Below the pieces are notes generated by a model, which worked only from the letters and a program-made list of their open reading frames with translations, had not been told where the DNA came from and made no database searches. Shown here one piece after another: positions 1 to 6,278 of a stretch of DNA of 7,711 bases (position 1 is its first letter; each line of letters begins with the position of its first letter). Source of the DNA: Bacteroidales bacterium (lineage in GTDB: Bacteria; Bacteroidota; Bacteroidia; Bacteroidales; BM520); assembly GCA_023230285.1 (NCBI GenBank), contig JALNXP010000116.1, forward strand, positions 1 through 7,711, given 5' to 3'. A program made the position numbers and the translations under genes.

Positions 1-1065
1 AAAATCGGCAAAATTCTTTTTAATTAAACTGTAAAACCATTGTCTTGCGAATTGTTCCGTTTCATAATGTCCGGCATCAATCAACAATAATTTATTATCC
101 GGAGCGAAAAACTCATGATACCTGACATCAGCAGTAACAAAAGCATCTGCACCAAGTGCAACAGCTTTATTTAAAAGAAAAGCACCTGCGCCGGTACAAA
201 TTGCCACCTTATGAATTTTTTTATTGCATAGGCAAGAATGGCGTAAAACAGGTATATTCATTTCATTTTTAACAAGTTGCAAAAAGTCGCCTTCACTCAA
301 CGGCTCTTTCAGTTCGCCGATGGTCCCGCTGCCGGCACGCTGATATTTATTATCAAGGACAAATAAATCGAAAACCGGCTCTTCGTAAGGGTGAGCTGCC
401 AATAACGTTTTGACAGCCACAGACTTAAGATGTGCAGGAAGAATAACCTCCAAGCGTATTTCATTTTCGCAATGCACTTTCCCGACTTCTCCTACAAACG
501 GATGAGTACCTGCACCCGCACGAAAACTGCCAACAGAATTGATGGTATTAGAGCAACGGTCATAATTTCCTATTGAGCCAACGCCAACATCAAACAAAGC
601 ATCTTTAACATTATCTAAATGACTATCAGGAATATATGTAACTAACTTATACAATTTTGCCTCCGTAGCTTCCAACACGGAGACATTGGATAGATGCAAT
701 TTATCTGCAACAATATAATTTAAACCGCCAAAAGCATTGTCAAGATTAGTATGAGCCGCATAAATGGCAACATTGTTCTTTATAGCTTTTAAAACCAGCC
801 GCGAAATATTATCGGAAGGAGTAATTTTTTTCAAAGGACTAAAGATAAACGGATGATGAGAAATCACCAATCCGGCACCTTTCTCGATAGCTTCATCTAA
901 TACATTTTCATTAAAATCCAACGACAAAAGTACTTTTGAAACAAAAGTTTCGGGGTCGCCGACAAGCAAACCCGGATTATCCCACGATTCCGCATAAATA
1001 ATTGGCGCAGCCTTTTCAATAACAGCAGCAATCTGAGCAATTTTTATCTTATTATCTTGTTTCAT
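1..1065 (-). CDS. Nif3-like dinuclear metal-centre protein (DUF34/NIF3 family), 3' end cut by window edge
   Basis: The frame is open on the minus strand from the ATG at 1065 to the window edge: 355 residues with no stop. Family members of this type are usually about 365 residues, so only the last few codons should be missing. Visible metal ligands are His70-His71 (ISHHPF), His105 and Asp109 (AAHTNLD), and His333 and Glu337 (DAGHYETE); this H-H / HxxxD / HxxxE pattern is that of the Nif3/YbgI/YqfO fold with two bound metal ions. The N-terminus also has the typical ESWDNPGLLVG segment. Between the two halves of the metal domain, roughly residues 137-235, lies the extra ferredoxin-like domain of the long YqfO type, including THPFVGEVG and AHPYEEP. 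The protein is cytosolic with no signal peptide. The biochemical role of the family is not settled: it is often labelled GTP cyclohydrolase I type 2, which I would not transfer. It is divergent from hppA. Confidence 0.93.
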   Translation of the reverse strand, partial: MKQDNKIKIAQIAAVIEKAAPIIYAESWDNPGLLVGDPETFVSKVLLSLDFNENVLDEAIEKGAGLVISHHPFIFSPLKKITPSDNISRLVLKAIKNNVAIYAAHTNLDNAFGGLNYIVADKLHLSNVSVLEATEAKLYKLVTYIPDSHLDNVKDALFDVGVGSIGNYDRCSNTINSVGSFRAGAGTHPFVGEVGKVHCENEIRLEVILPAHLKSVAVKTLLAAHPYEEPVFDLFVLDNKYQRAGSGTIGELKEPLSEGDFLQLVKNEMNIPVLRHSCLCNKKIHKVAICTGAGAFLLNKAVALGADAFVTADVRYHEFFAPDNKLLLIDAGHYETEQFARQWFYSLIKKNFADF

Positions 1066-1081
1066 CTTAATTATTTTTATG

Positions 1082-1089
1082 CAAAGGTA
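1082..1089 (-). promoter_or_regulatory. Bacteroidota -7 box for the Nif3-like gene
   Basis: Read on the minus strand this is TACCTTTG, an exact match to the Bacteroidota -7 consensus TAnnTTTG. It lies 16 bases upstream of the ATG, implying a leader of only about 10 bases. No convincing TTTG -33 element is seen at the expected distance of about 20 bases. Confidence 0.5.
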
Positions 1090-1249
1090 AAATTATTCTT
1101 TCGTAAAAAAGAAATATTTATGGATTTTCAATAAAAAAATGGACTTCAGCTAAAATAAATAACGATAAAAACAGGAATAAGTACATTTAAGTCAAATATA
1201 AGCATCTCCACCTTTAACTGTAAGTATCTGATTATCAAAAATACGCCGA

Positions 1250-1266
1250 CAAAGCGAGCCGCTTTG
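1250..1266. repeat. Short perfect inverted repeat upstream of hppA
   Basis: CAAAGCG and CGCTTTG form a 7-bp perfect stem around a 3-base AGC loop, followed on the plus strand by C and nine A. It lacks a T-run after the stem on either strand, so it is not a standard terminator. It lies about 80 bases upstream of the predicted hppA start site, hence outside the expected leader. It could be a protein-binding palindrome; no function is assigned. Confidence 0.4.
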
Positions 1267-1331
1267 CAAAAAAAAACATACAAAGTTGAAAAAAAGCAGA
1301 GTAAAAATAAAAAATTGCTACAAAAAAAAGT

Positions 1332-1339
1332 TAAATTTG
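1332..1339 (+). promoter_or_regulatory. Bacteroidota -7 box for hppA
   Basis: TAAATTTG matches TAnnTTTG exactly and lies 27 bases upstream of the hppA ATG at 1367, predicting a leader of about 20 bases. The nearest TTG upstream is only 14 bases away, short of the usual -33 to -7 spacing, so the -33 element is not assigned. The box also argues against the upstream in-frame start at 1286, which would lie ahead of the promoter. Confidence 0.5.
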
Positions 1340-1366
1340 CAGCCGAAACAACAAACATTAATAATT

Positions 1367-3139
1367 ATGATTAATTCAATTTTTTGGTTGATTCCAATTG
1401 CCTCCATCACAGCGTTAGCATTTGCCTTTTACTTTTTCAAACAGATGATGAAAGAAAGCGAAGGCACGCCAACGATGGCAAAAATAGCTCTATATGTAAG
1501 ACAGGGAGCTATGTCGTACCTTAAACAACAGTACAAAGTCGTTATCATCGTATTTATTATTTTAGCAATAATATTTGGGATAATGGCATTTTTCAAATTA
1601 CAAAATCCGTGGGTACCTTTTGCATTTCTCACTGGAGGTTTCTTTTCCGGTTTAGCAGGTTTCTTTGGCATGAAGACGGCGACTTTTGCTTCTGCAAGAA
1701 CTGCAAATGCAGCTAAAGAATCTTTAAACAGAGGCTTAAAAGTAGCTTTCCGCAGTGGAGCTGTCATGGGTTTGGTTGTGGTAGGCTTAGCATTACTTGA
1801 CATTTCGATTTGGTATTTAATATTAAACGCTTTTGTTGATGTAATAGACCCTATTACTAAAAACATATTTATCACCACTACCCTTTTGACTTTCGGGATG
1901 GGAGCATCTACACAGGCATTATTTGCGCGTGTCGGTGGTGGCATTTACACAAAAGCTGCCGATGTAGGCGCCGACCTTGTAGGAAAAGTTGAAGCCGGCA
2001 TACCGGAAGATGACCCACGCAATCCTGCAACTATCGCAGACAACGTTGGGGATAATGTTGGTGACGTAGCCGGCATGGGAGCAGACTTATATGAATCGTA
2101 TTGCGGTTCCATATTAGCATCTGCTGCGCTCGGTGCTTCTGCTTACGCCGTATTCGGACCGGAAGAACAAACAAAAGCTATCTTAGCTCCAATGCTGATA
2201 GCAGCAATCGGCGTCTTTTTATCTATAATAGGTATCTTTTTAGTACGTACAAAAGAAAACGCTACTATGAAAAAGCTGCTAAAATCTTTATCTTTAGGCA
2301 CAAACTCCAGCGCAGTTCTCATAGTAATAGCTACATTCTTGATACTTAGAGTTTTAGGAATATATAATTGGGTCGGATTATCCTGCTCTGTTGTCGTAGG
2401 ACTTTTAGTAGGCATTGTCATAGGACAAGCTACCGAATATTACACTTCACAATCTTACAAACCGACACAAAGAATTTCTGCAAGCGGCAAAACAGGACCG
2501 GCGACAGTGATAATCTCCGGCATCGGCACAGGCATGCTCTCTGTTGCTATCCCTGTAATAGCAGTCGTAATAGGCATCATTTTCTCATTCCTGTTTGCTT
2601 CAGGAGTAGTAGAAGGAAAGTCGTTCTCAGCATTCAACATTACTGATGTTACCAACGGCTTATACGGCATAGGCATTGCTGCTGTCGGCATGCTATCAAC
2701 ACTTGGCATCACCCTTGCCACTGACGCTTACGGACCTATCGCCGACAACGCCGGCGGAAACGCCGAGATGAGTGGCTTAGGCGCTGAAGTACGCAAACGC
2801 ACAGATGCTCTCGACTCTTTAGGAAACACCACCGCCGCTACAGGCAAAGGCTTCGCCATAGGCTCTGCGGCACTAACAGGTCTTGCACTTTTAGCATCTT
2901 ATATCGAAGAAATCAAAATAGGCTTGGAACGCATAGGACAAAACGTTATTGCCGTCAATGGCGTTGACATACCGACTTCACAAGCGACCTTCGTCGACTT
3001 TATGCACTTCTACGAAGTCCATCTGATGAACCCTAAAGTACTGATAGGCATGTTTATAGGCTCTATGATGGTATTCGTTTTCTGCGGACTCACCATGAAC
3101 GCTGTAGGAAAGGCAGCACAAAAGACGGCAATTCCGTGA
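1367..3139 (+). CDS. hppA: Membrane-bound K+-dependent ion-translocating pyrophosphatase, N-terminal 590 residues (frameshifted gene)
   Basis: M-PPases hydrolyse cytosolic pyrophosphate and export Na+ and/or H+. I chose the ATG at 1367 because the product then begins [10 protein letters not shown], as in Bacteroidota HppA, and because it lies just downstream of a -7 box; the longer frame from 1286 adds an implausible Lys-rich leader. Visible hallmarks are the substrate loop [16 protein letters not shown] (about 196-211), [19 protein letters not shown] (215-233), and [17 protein letters not shown] (452-468), with many membrane helices. In [10 protein letters not shown] (486-495) the K+-independence Lys and Thr are replaced by Ala490 and Gly493, which places it among K+-dependent enzymes; related Bacteroides pumps move Na+ or Na+ plus H+. 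After Lys586 the family sequence breaks off, and four out-of-frame residues (TAIP) precede TGA at 3137-3139. The missing C-terminal part carries essential active-site residues, so this fragment alone should be inactive. Confidence 0.9.
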   Translation: MINSIFWLIPIASITALAFAFYFFKQMMKESEGTPTMAKIALYVRQGAMSYLKQQYKVVIIVFIILAIIFGIMAFFKLQNPWVPFAFLTGGFFSGLAGFFGMKTATFASARTANAAKESLNRGLKVAFRSGAVMGLVVVGLALLDISIWYLILNAFVDVIDPITKNIFITTTLLTFGMGASTQALFARVGGGIYTKAADVGADLVGKVEAGIPEDDPRNPATIADNVGDNVGDVAGMGADLYESYCGSILASAALGASAYAVFGPEEQTKAILAPMLIAAIGVFLSIIGIFLVRTKENATMKKLLKSLSLGTNSSAVLIVIATFLILRVLGIYNWVGLSCSVVVGLLVGIVIGQATEYYTSQSYKPTQRISASGKTGPATVIISGIGTGMLSVAIPVIAVVIGIIFSFLFASGVVEGKSFSAFNITDVTNGLYGIGIAAVGMLSTLGITLATDAYGPIADNAGGNAEMSGLGAEVRKRTDALDSLGNTTAATGKGFAIGSAALTGLALLASYIEEIKIGLERIGQNVIAVNGVDIPTSQATFVDFMHFYEVHLMNPKVLIGMFIGSMMVFVFCGLTMNAVGKAAQKTAIP

Positions 3140-3140
3140 G
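3122..3140 (+). other. hppA: Frameshift/deletion site in hppA
   Basis: Frame 1 reads A-A-Q-K up to 3124, and the plus-strand frame starting at 3126 reads R-Q-F-R-E-I-K-G, the family continuation. Bacteroidota homologues as I recall them have about six residues (M-V-E-E-V-R type) between this Lys and the R-Q-F-R. Here a single base (A3125) stands in their place, so about 17 bases are missing. The 17-base figure rests on recalled homologues, not on an alignment. Confidence 0.75.
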
Positions 3141-3566
3141 ATAAAAGGCATCATGACCGGCGAAGCAACACCGGACTATGCTAAATGCGTAGCTATCTCT
3201 ACAAAAGGCGCACAACACGCCATGCTGTTCCCTTCAATATTGGCAATTTTGGTACCTATCATTGTAGGCATAATCTTCGGTGTTGCCGGTGTCATGGGAT
3301 TGTTAATCGGCGGACTGAGTTGCGGCTTCGTAATGGCTGTATTTATGGCTAATGCCGGCGGTGCTTGGGATAATGCCAAAAAATTCGTAGAAGAAGGTGC
3401 TTTCGGCGGTAAAGGCAGCGAAGTGCATAAGGCTTGCGTAGTCGGCGACACTGTTGGAGACCCATTCAAAGATACATCAGGACCAAGCCTCAACATCTTA
3501 ATCAAGTTGATGAGCATGGTGTCTATCGTCATGGCAGGACTTACAGTGACGTTCAATATCTTATAA
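3126..3566 (+). CDS. hppA: HppA C-terminal portion in the shifted frame
   Basis: This frame continues the pyrophosphatase from R-Q-F-R-E-I-K-G through 146 residues to TAA at 3564-3566. An ATG at 3153 ([11 protein letters not shown]) could give a 137-residue product if translation restarted, but no ribosome site or promoter supports that. It contains the last family motifs: [14 protein letters not shown], the active-site segment [22 protein letters not shown] with its Asp and Lys ligands, and three closing membrane helices. Joined to the upstream part it makes about 732 residues, close to the 735-750 usual in Bacteroidota. The protein sequence on this side of the lesion is well preserved with no further stop, so the break is recent or artefactual. 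Whether the pump is made in this organism depends on which of these holds. Confidence 0.88.
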   Translation, partial: RQFREIKGIMTGEATPDYAKCVAISTKGAQHAMLFPSILAILVPIIVGIIFGVAGVMGLLIGGLSCGFVMAVFMANAGGAWDNAKKFVEEGAFGGKGSEVHKACVVGDTVGDPFKDTSGPSLNILIKLMSMVSIVMAGLTVTFNIL

Positions 3567-3587
3567 TATTTTGAACTATACATCATA

Positions 3588-3625
3588 AAAAAGGTTGTCA
3601 TGTATCATAACATGACAACCTTTTT
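3588..3625. terminator. Bidirectional terminator between convergent hppA and rhaD
   Basis: Arms 3588-3603 and 3610-3625 pair over 16 bp, with the core GGTTGTCATGT against ACATGACAACC, around a 6-base loop. There are T-runs on both strands (five T after the right arm, six A before the left core). It lies 22 bases after the hppA stop and about 90 bases after the rhaD stop, serving transcripts from both sides. Confidence 0.88.
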
Positions 3626-3660
3626 ATTTATAAATTCCATTAAATATAAACAAATAGACA

Positions 3661-3688
3661 GGACGTATACAATATGCACAATACGTCC
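3661..3688. repeat. Inverted repeat downstream of rhaD
   Basis: GGACGTAT (3661-3668) and ATACGTCC (3681-3688) form a perfect 8-bp stem with a 12-base loop, 29 bases past the rhaD stop. No T-run follows on either strand. It may shield the 3' end of the rhaD transcript ahead of the real terminator; no function is shown. Confidence 0.4.
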
Positions 3689-3716
3689 CCAAACGATTAA
3701 ACTTTCAACAACTTCC

Positions 3717-4460
3717 TCACAAATTAAATTTCACAGCTAACTCTTCTAATTGTTCGTCATTCAGTCCCTGTGGCTCTCCGCCCGCCATTTTTGCAAATAG
3801 ATAAATTTGTGTACATTTGACAAGAGTATCTATTGCATCAAAACATTCTACAACATCATTGCCAACAGCCAAGACTCCGTGTTTCTCCCATAAAATAACA
3901 TCATGAGTGGCAAGTTGCTCTATTGTAGCTGTTGCAAGTTCAAGACTTCCGGGCACATGATAAGAAACAACGCCAACACCTTTCGGAACGATTATTCGCG
4001 ATTCAGGTATCATAGACCACAAAGTCTTTGTCAGCACATCGGCATCTAAAAACTTTTCTAAATGCGAAATAGCTATCAGCTCATTCGGGTGAGTATGAAC
4101 GACCACAGTATTACGCATTCCTCTATCTCTAAGGCACTTATGTATAGCCAGATGCGACGGCAATTCTGAAGTTGGTTTGATATGTTTTTCTGAAACATAC
4201 TCAAAATTAGTCCAATCGTCGCAAACTTTTATTATAGCGCCGAAATCAAGCGGCGACTTAGCCACATCTCGCATACGCTGTCCGGTACCTGTAAAATAAA
4301 AAATGTTGTCATATAAGTTAACAGAAATATTTCCGCCGTTACGTTCCGCCCAATTTTTCTGCCACAAATAGCCGGCAACTTCCGCAACTCTATCAATAAC
4401 GAGCTTGGAATTTTCATCTAACGCAATTGCTCCACAATTACAAATATCATTTTTCATCAT
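3717..4460 (-). CDS. rhaD: L-rhamnulose-1-phosphate aldolase
   Basis: A zinc-dependent class II aldolase that splits L-rhamnulose-1-phosphate into dihydroxyacetone phosphate and L-lactaldehyde in the cytosol. With the ATG at 4460 it has 247 residues. Visible are the substrate phosphate site RNGGN (40-44), the catalytic acid Glu99 in TSELPSH, the zinc ligands His122 and His124 in HTHP and His194 in WEKHG, and the RhaD-type sequence AGYLWQKNWAERNGGN, which separates it from fuculose and ribulose phosphate aldolases. It is shorter than E. coli RhaD (274), mainly from a smaller segment after the NGGN site. Start choice: ATGs at 4460 and 4457 are both possible, and a TTG at 4463 is less likely. 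It lies 140 bases downstream of rhaB on the same strand with its own -7 box, so it can be read alone or after rhaB. All key residues are intact. Confidence 0.93.
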   Translation of the reverse strand: MMKNDICNCGAIALDENSKLVIDRVAEVAGYLWQKNWAERNGGNISVNLYDNIFYFTGTGQRMRDVAKSPLDFGAIIKVCDDWTNFEYVSEKHIKPTSELPSHLAIHKCLRDRGMRNTVVVHTHPNELIAISHLEKFLDADVLTKTLWSMIPESRIIVPKGVGVVSYHVPGSLELATATIEQLATHDVILWEKHGVLAVGNDVVECFDAIDTLVKCTQIYLFAKMAGGEPQGLNDEQLEELAVKFNL

Positions 4461-4547
4461 CAATTAATTATAAGTTATTGTATATAATCGAATTAGCTAT
4501 AAATTTTTGGTACAAAAAAAGTATTATTTTGTGCCAACTTTTGATTG

Positions 4548-4555
4548 CAAAGATA
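4548..4555 (-). promoter_or_regulatory. Bacteroidota -7 box for rhaD
   Basis: Minus-strand TATCTTTG matches TAnnTTTG. A TTG lies 16 bases upstream, somewhat close for a -33 element. It predicts a leader of about 80 bases before the rhaD ATG. The box sits in the rhaB-rhaD gap, in sequence that appears to derive from the former 3' end of rhaB. Confidence 0.45.
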
Positions 4556-4600
4556 CGAATTTAAAATAAAACAACTGACCGGCATCATCTTCGACAAAGT

Positions 4601-5956
4601 CTACGCCATACCCGCAGCCCGCATCTGTATCATAATATTCCCCATAGCCGTAGCCTCAGCCGGACCGGCAACAACCTTCACGCCAAGCGCATCAGCGATA
4701 AGCCCATTTAAAAACGTATTTTTAGAGCCGCCGCCAATTATATGTAACACCTCGATTTTTTCAGAAGCAAAACTGCCGATTAAAGAAAAAACTTCTTTGT
4801 ATTTAGCCACGAGACTATCGAAAATAAGTCTGACAACAGCCGCATCATTTTCCGGAAAGATAAAATTATGATTATCGCAATAAGTTTTCATAGCTAATAG
4901 CATATTATCAGGATTAGCGAACACCTCATCATCAACATTTATCACAAAATTAGACTTTTGCTGTGCTGCCGCCATCGCTGTCAATTCAGCATAAGAATAA
5001 TCTTTGCCGGTTTGTTGCCAAACTTTACGGCATTGTTCTAAAATCCATAAGCCTGTAATATTTTTCAGGAAGGTAATAGTTCCGTCAACACCGCCTTCAT
5101 TAGTAAAATCTGCGGCATAAGCAGCATCTGTCAAGATAGGCTTTTCCACTTCTATTCCCATCAACGACCAAGTACCTGAGCTTAAAAAAGCAAAATTCGG
5201 TGTAACAGCCGGAACAGCTGCAACAGCGGAAGCCGTATCATGACCGGCAACAGCATAAACAGGAACATTGCCTGCACCTGTCTCCGCTGCAATGTCGTCG
5301 GTTAAACAGCCTATTAAAGTCCCCGGCATCACTATCTCCGCAAACACAGACACATCAAGTCCGAGCAGCTGCAATAACTTCGGCTCAAATTTATGCGTAG
5401 TCGCATTCAGCAGCTGCGATGTAGACGCAATAGTATATTCAGTAACCATCTTACCGGTCAGCAAATAAGACAAAGCATCAGGCATAAAAAGAATATGCTT
5501 AGCCTTATGAATTGGAGAGTTTTTATCTTCTACGGAAGCATAAAGCTGAAACAACGAATTTATCGCCATAGTTTGAATGCCGGTATAATTATATACCTCA
5601 CGCTTAGAAATTTTACGAAAAAACTTCTCCGGCATACCTGTTGTATATTTATCTCGATACGCCCGCGGCAAATCCAACAGTTTACCATCTTCATCAACAT
5701 AAACAAAATCTACGCCCCACGTATCTATGCCTATCGATGATAATTTAATGTCGCGAGCAGAACAAATTGCAAGTGAAGACTTTATAAACGCCATTATTCC
5801 CCATATATTCCAATAGCAATTACCATTTACAACTTTAATAGAATTGTTGAATCTGTTAATTTCCTCTGTCAAAAGTCCATTATCATCAATGGCAGCCAAA
5901 ACAGCTCTCCCGCTTGTAGCCCCCATGTCGAAAGCCAAAAAATATCTTTTTTCCAT
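4601..5956 (-). CDS. rhaB: L-rhamnulokinase, C-terminally shortened
   Basis: An FGGY-family sugar kinase phosphorylating L-rhamnulose with ATP, the step before RhaD. I start it at the ATG at 5956 (MEKRYFLAFD), giving 451 residues; the in-frame extension to 6016 runs through the promoter and is rejected. Motifs: phosphate loop FDMGATSGRA (9-18), IDTWGVDFVYVDEDG (77-91), catalytic base Asp240 in AGHDTASA, SSGTWSLMG (259-267), FTNEGGVDGT (284-293), the ATP-binding HIIGGGSKN (405-413), and GPAEATAMGN (431-440). E. coli RhaB has 489 residues. Here the protein stops at TAG (4601-4603) 11 residues after the GN of that last motif, where family members continue for about 35-50 residues. Translation past the TAG reads TLSKMM, at the place where relatives have a pattern like SLEEAR, pointing to a nonsense mutation. 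Catalytic residues are intact, so activity may survive without the final helices. Confidence 0.92.
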   Translation of the reverse strand: MEKRYFLAFDMGATSGRAVLAAIDDNGLLTEEINRFNNSIKVVNGNCYWNIWGIMAFIKSSLAICSARDIKLSSIGIDTWGVDFVYVDEDGKLLDLPRAYRDKYTTGMPEKFFRKISKREVYNYTGIQTMAINSLFQLYASVEDKNSPIHKAKHILFMPDALSYLLTGKMVTEYTIASTSQLLNATTHKFEPKLLQLLGLDVSVFAEIVMPGTLIGCLTDDIAAETGAGNVPVYAVAGHDTASAVAAVPAVTPNFAFLSSGTWSLMGIEVEKPILTDAAYAADFTNEGGVDGTITFLKNITGLWILEQCRKVWQQTGKDYSYAELTAMAAAQQKSNFVINVDDEVFANPDNMLLAMKTYCDNHNFIFPENDAAVVRLIFDSLVAKYKEVFSLIGSFASEKIEVLHIIGGGSKNTFLNGLIADALGVKVVAGPAEATAMGNIMIQMRAAGMA

Positions 5957-5974
5957 AATATTACAATTAATCTG

Positions 5975-6006
5975 CGAATATAGCCGTTTTTTAAAAAACA
6001 GACAAA
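5975..6006 (-). promoter_or_regulatory. rhaB promoter (-33 TTTG, -7 TATATTCG)
   Basis: On the minus strand TTTG (6006-6003) is followed after exactly 20 bases by TATATTCG (5982-5975), a one-base variant of TAnnTTTG. This is the best complete -33/-7 pair next to a gene in the window. Transcription would start near 5969, leaving about 12 bases before the ATG at 5956. The spacer carries a 14-bp palindrome (5986-5999). Confidence 0.6.
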
Positions 6007-6083
6007 ATTTTTGCAAGAAACCGCAAACATCTTTATTAACTTATTTTAACAAAATCGTTACAAAGTTCAATTAAAAATATCCA

Positions 6084-6091
6084 TATCTTTG
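6084..6091 (+). promoter_or_regulatory. -7 box for the tRNA-Gln gene
   Basis: TATCTTTG matches TAnnTTTG and ends 12 bases before the first base of the mature tRNA. No clear TTTG is found about 20 bases upstream. Confidence 0.5.
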
Positions 6092-6103
6092 CAAATCTTT
6101 TTT

Positions 6104-6174
6104 TGTCCCTTGGTGTAATGGTAGCACTCCAGATTCTGGTCCTGTCAGTGAAGGTTCGAATCCCTCAGGGACAA
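6104..6174 (+). tRNA. tRNA-Gln, anticodon CTG
   Basis: A 71-base cloverleaf. The acceptor stem 6104-6110 / 6167-6173 pairs 7 of 7 with the U1-A72 pair typical of glutamine tRNAs. The D arm is 6113-6127 and the anticodon loop TTCTGGT (6134-6140) puts anticodon CTG at 6136-6138. The T arm 6150-6166 has loop TTCGAAT, and the discriminator is A6174; CCA is not encoded. It would read CAG codons. The anticodon stem 6129-6133 / 6141-6145 has only three central pairs, with C-U at the outer end and A-C next to the loop; the T stem has one A-C (6152-6164). It stands alone, divergent from rhaB, with its own promoter box and terminator. Confidence 0.9.
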
Positions 6175-6182
6175 CAAGTTAC

Positions 6183-6215
6183 AAATGCTCAATCATAATG
6201 ATTGAGCATTTTTTT
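6183..6215 (+). terminator. Intrinsic terminator of the tRNA-Gln gene
   Basis: Arms 6183-6195 and 6199-6211 give a perfect 13-bp stem with core TGCTCAATCA / TGATTGAGCA and a TAA loop, and seven consecutive T from 6209. It starts 8 bases after the tRNA and ends 63 bases before the next gene's ATG. Confidence 0.88.
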
Positions 6216-6259
6216 ATCAAATTTGAGATAAGAAAATGTAAATTCCCATTTATTTCATT

Positions 6260-6267
6260 TATTTTTG
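6260..6267 (+). promoter_or_regulatory. Possible -7 box for the LD-carboxypeptidase gene
   Basis: TATTTTTG matches TAnnTTTG but lies only 11 bases before the ATG at 6279, so the transcript would be nearly leaderless. There is no -33 partner at the usual distance. In such AT-rich sequence a chance match is a real possibility. Confidence 0.3.
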
Positions 6268-6278
6268 TAAAAAAAAAA

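Larger units (their letters stand above)
1066..1366. other. Divergent intergenic region between the Nif3-like gene and hppA
   Basis: These 301 bases contain no supported gene. They hold the -7 box of the Nif3-like gene at the left end, the -7 box of hppA at the right end, and in the middle a short perfect hairpin (1250-1266) followed by a run of nine A. The rest is A/T-rich and shows no repeat array, riboswitch or RNA gene that I can recognise. An upstream extension of the hppA frame from 1286 codes for a Lys-rich stretch and is not considered coding. Confidence 0.6.

Noticed and set aside
1193..1200. Second minus-strand TAnnTTTG match (TATATTTG) upstream of the Nif3-like gene.
   Set aside because: It lacks a -33 partner and lies far from the start; the box at 1082-1089 is better placed.
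1146..1358. A 70-codon minus-strand frame in the Nif3-hppA gap.
   Set aside because: It is Phe/Leu-rich because it translates A/T runs; it has no start signal and no recognisable sequence.
1286..1366. N-terminal extension of HppA.
   Set aside because: It is a Lys-rich translation of A-rich intergenic DNA, begins ahead of the -7 box, and the family starts at the ATG at 1367.
1429..1944. A 171-codon minus-strand frame inside hppA, and similar frames at 2143-2421, 2455-2721 and 3176-3601.
   Set aside because: They are antisense shadows of the pyrophosphatase with no family resemblance of their own.
3113..3145. Programmed ribosomal frameshift joining the two HppA halves.
   Set aside because: There is no slippery heptamer or downstream structure, and about six conserved residues are missing at the junction, which a frameshift would not restore.
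4601..4603. UAG read as glutamine in this organism, which would extend RhaB.
   Set aside because: The tRNA-Gln here has anticodon CTG, not CTA, no other gene in the window has an internal TAG, and the sequence after the stop loses family similarity within about ten residues.
5957..6016. Twenty-residue N-terminal extension of RhaB.
   Set aside because: It overlaps the -33/-7 promoter pair and has no counterpart in the family.
6198..6278. Twenty-seven-residue N-terminal extension of LdcA, which could look like a hydrophobic signal segment.
   Set aside because: It begins inside the tRNA terminator stem and consists of translated AT-rich spacer; the family start is at 6279.
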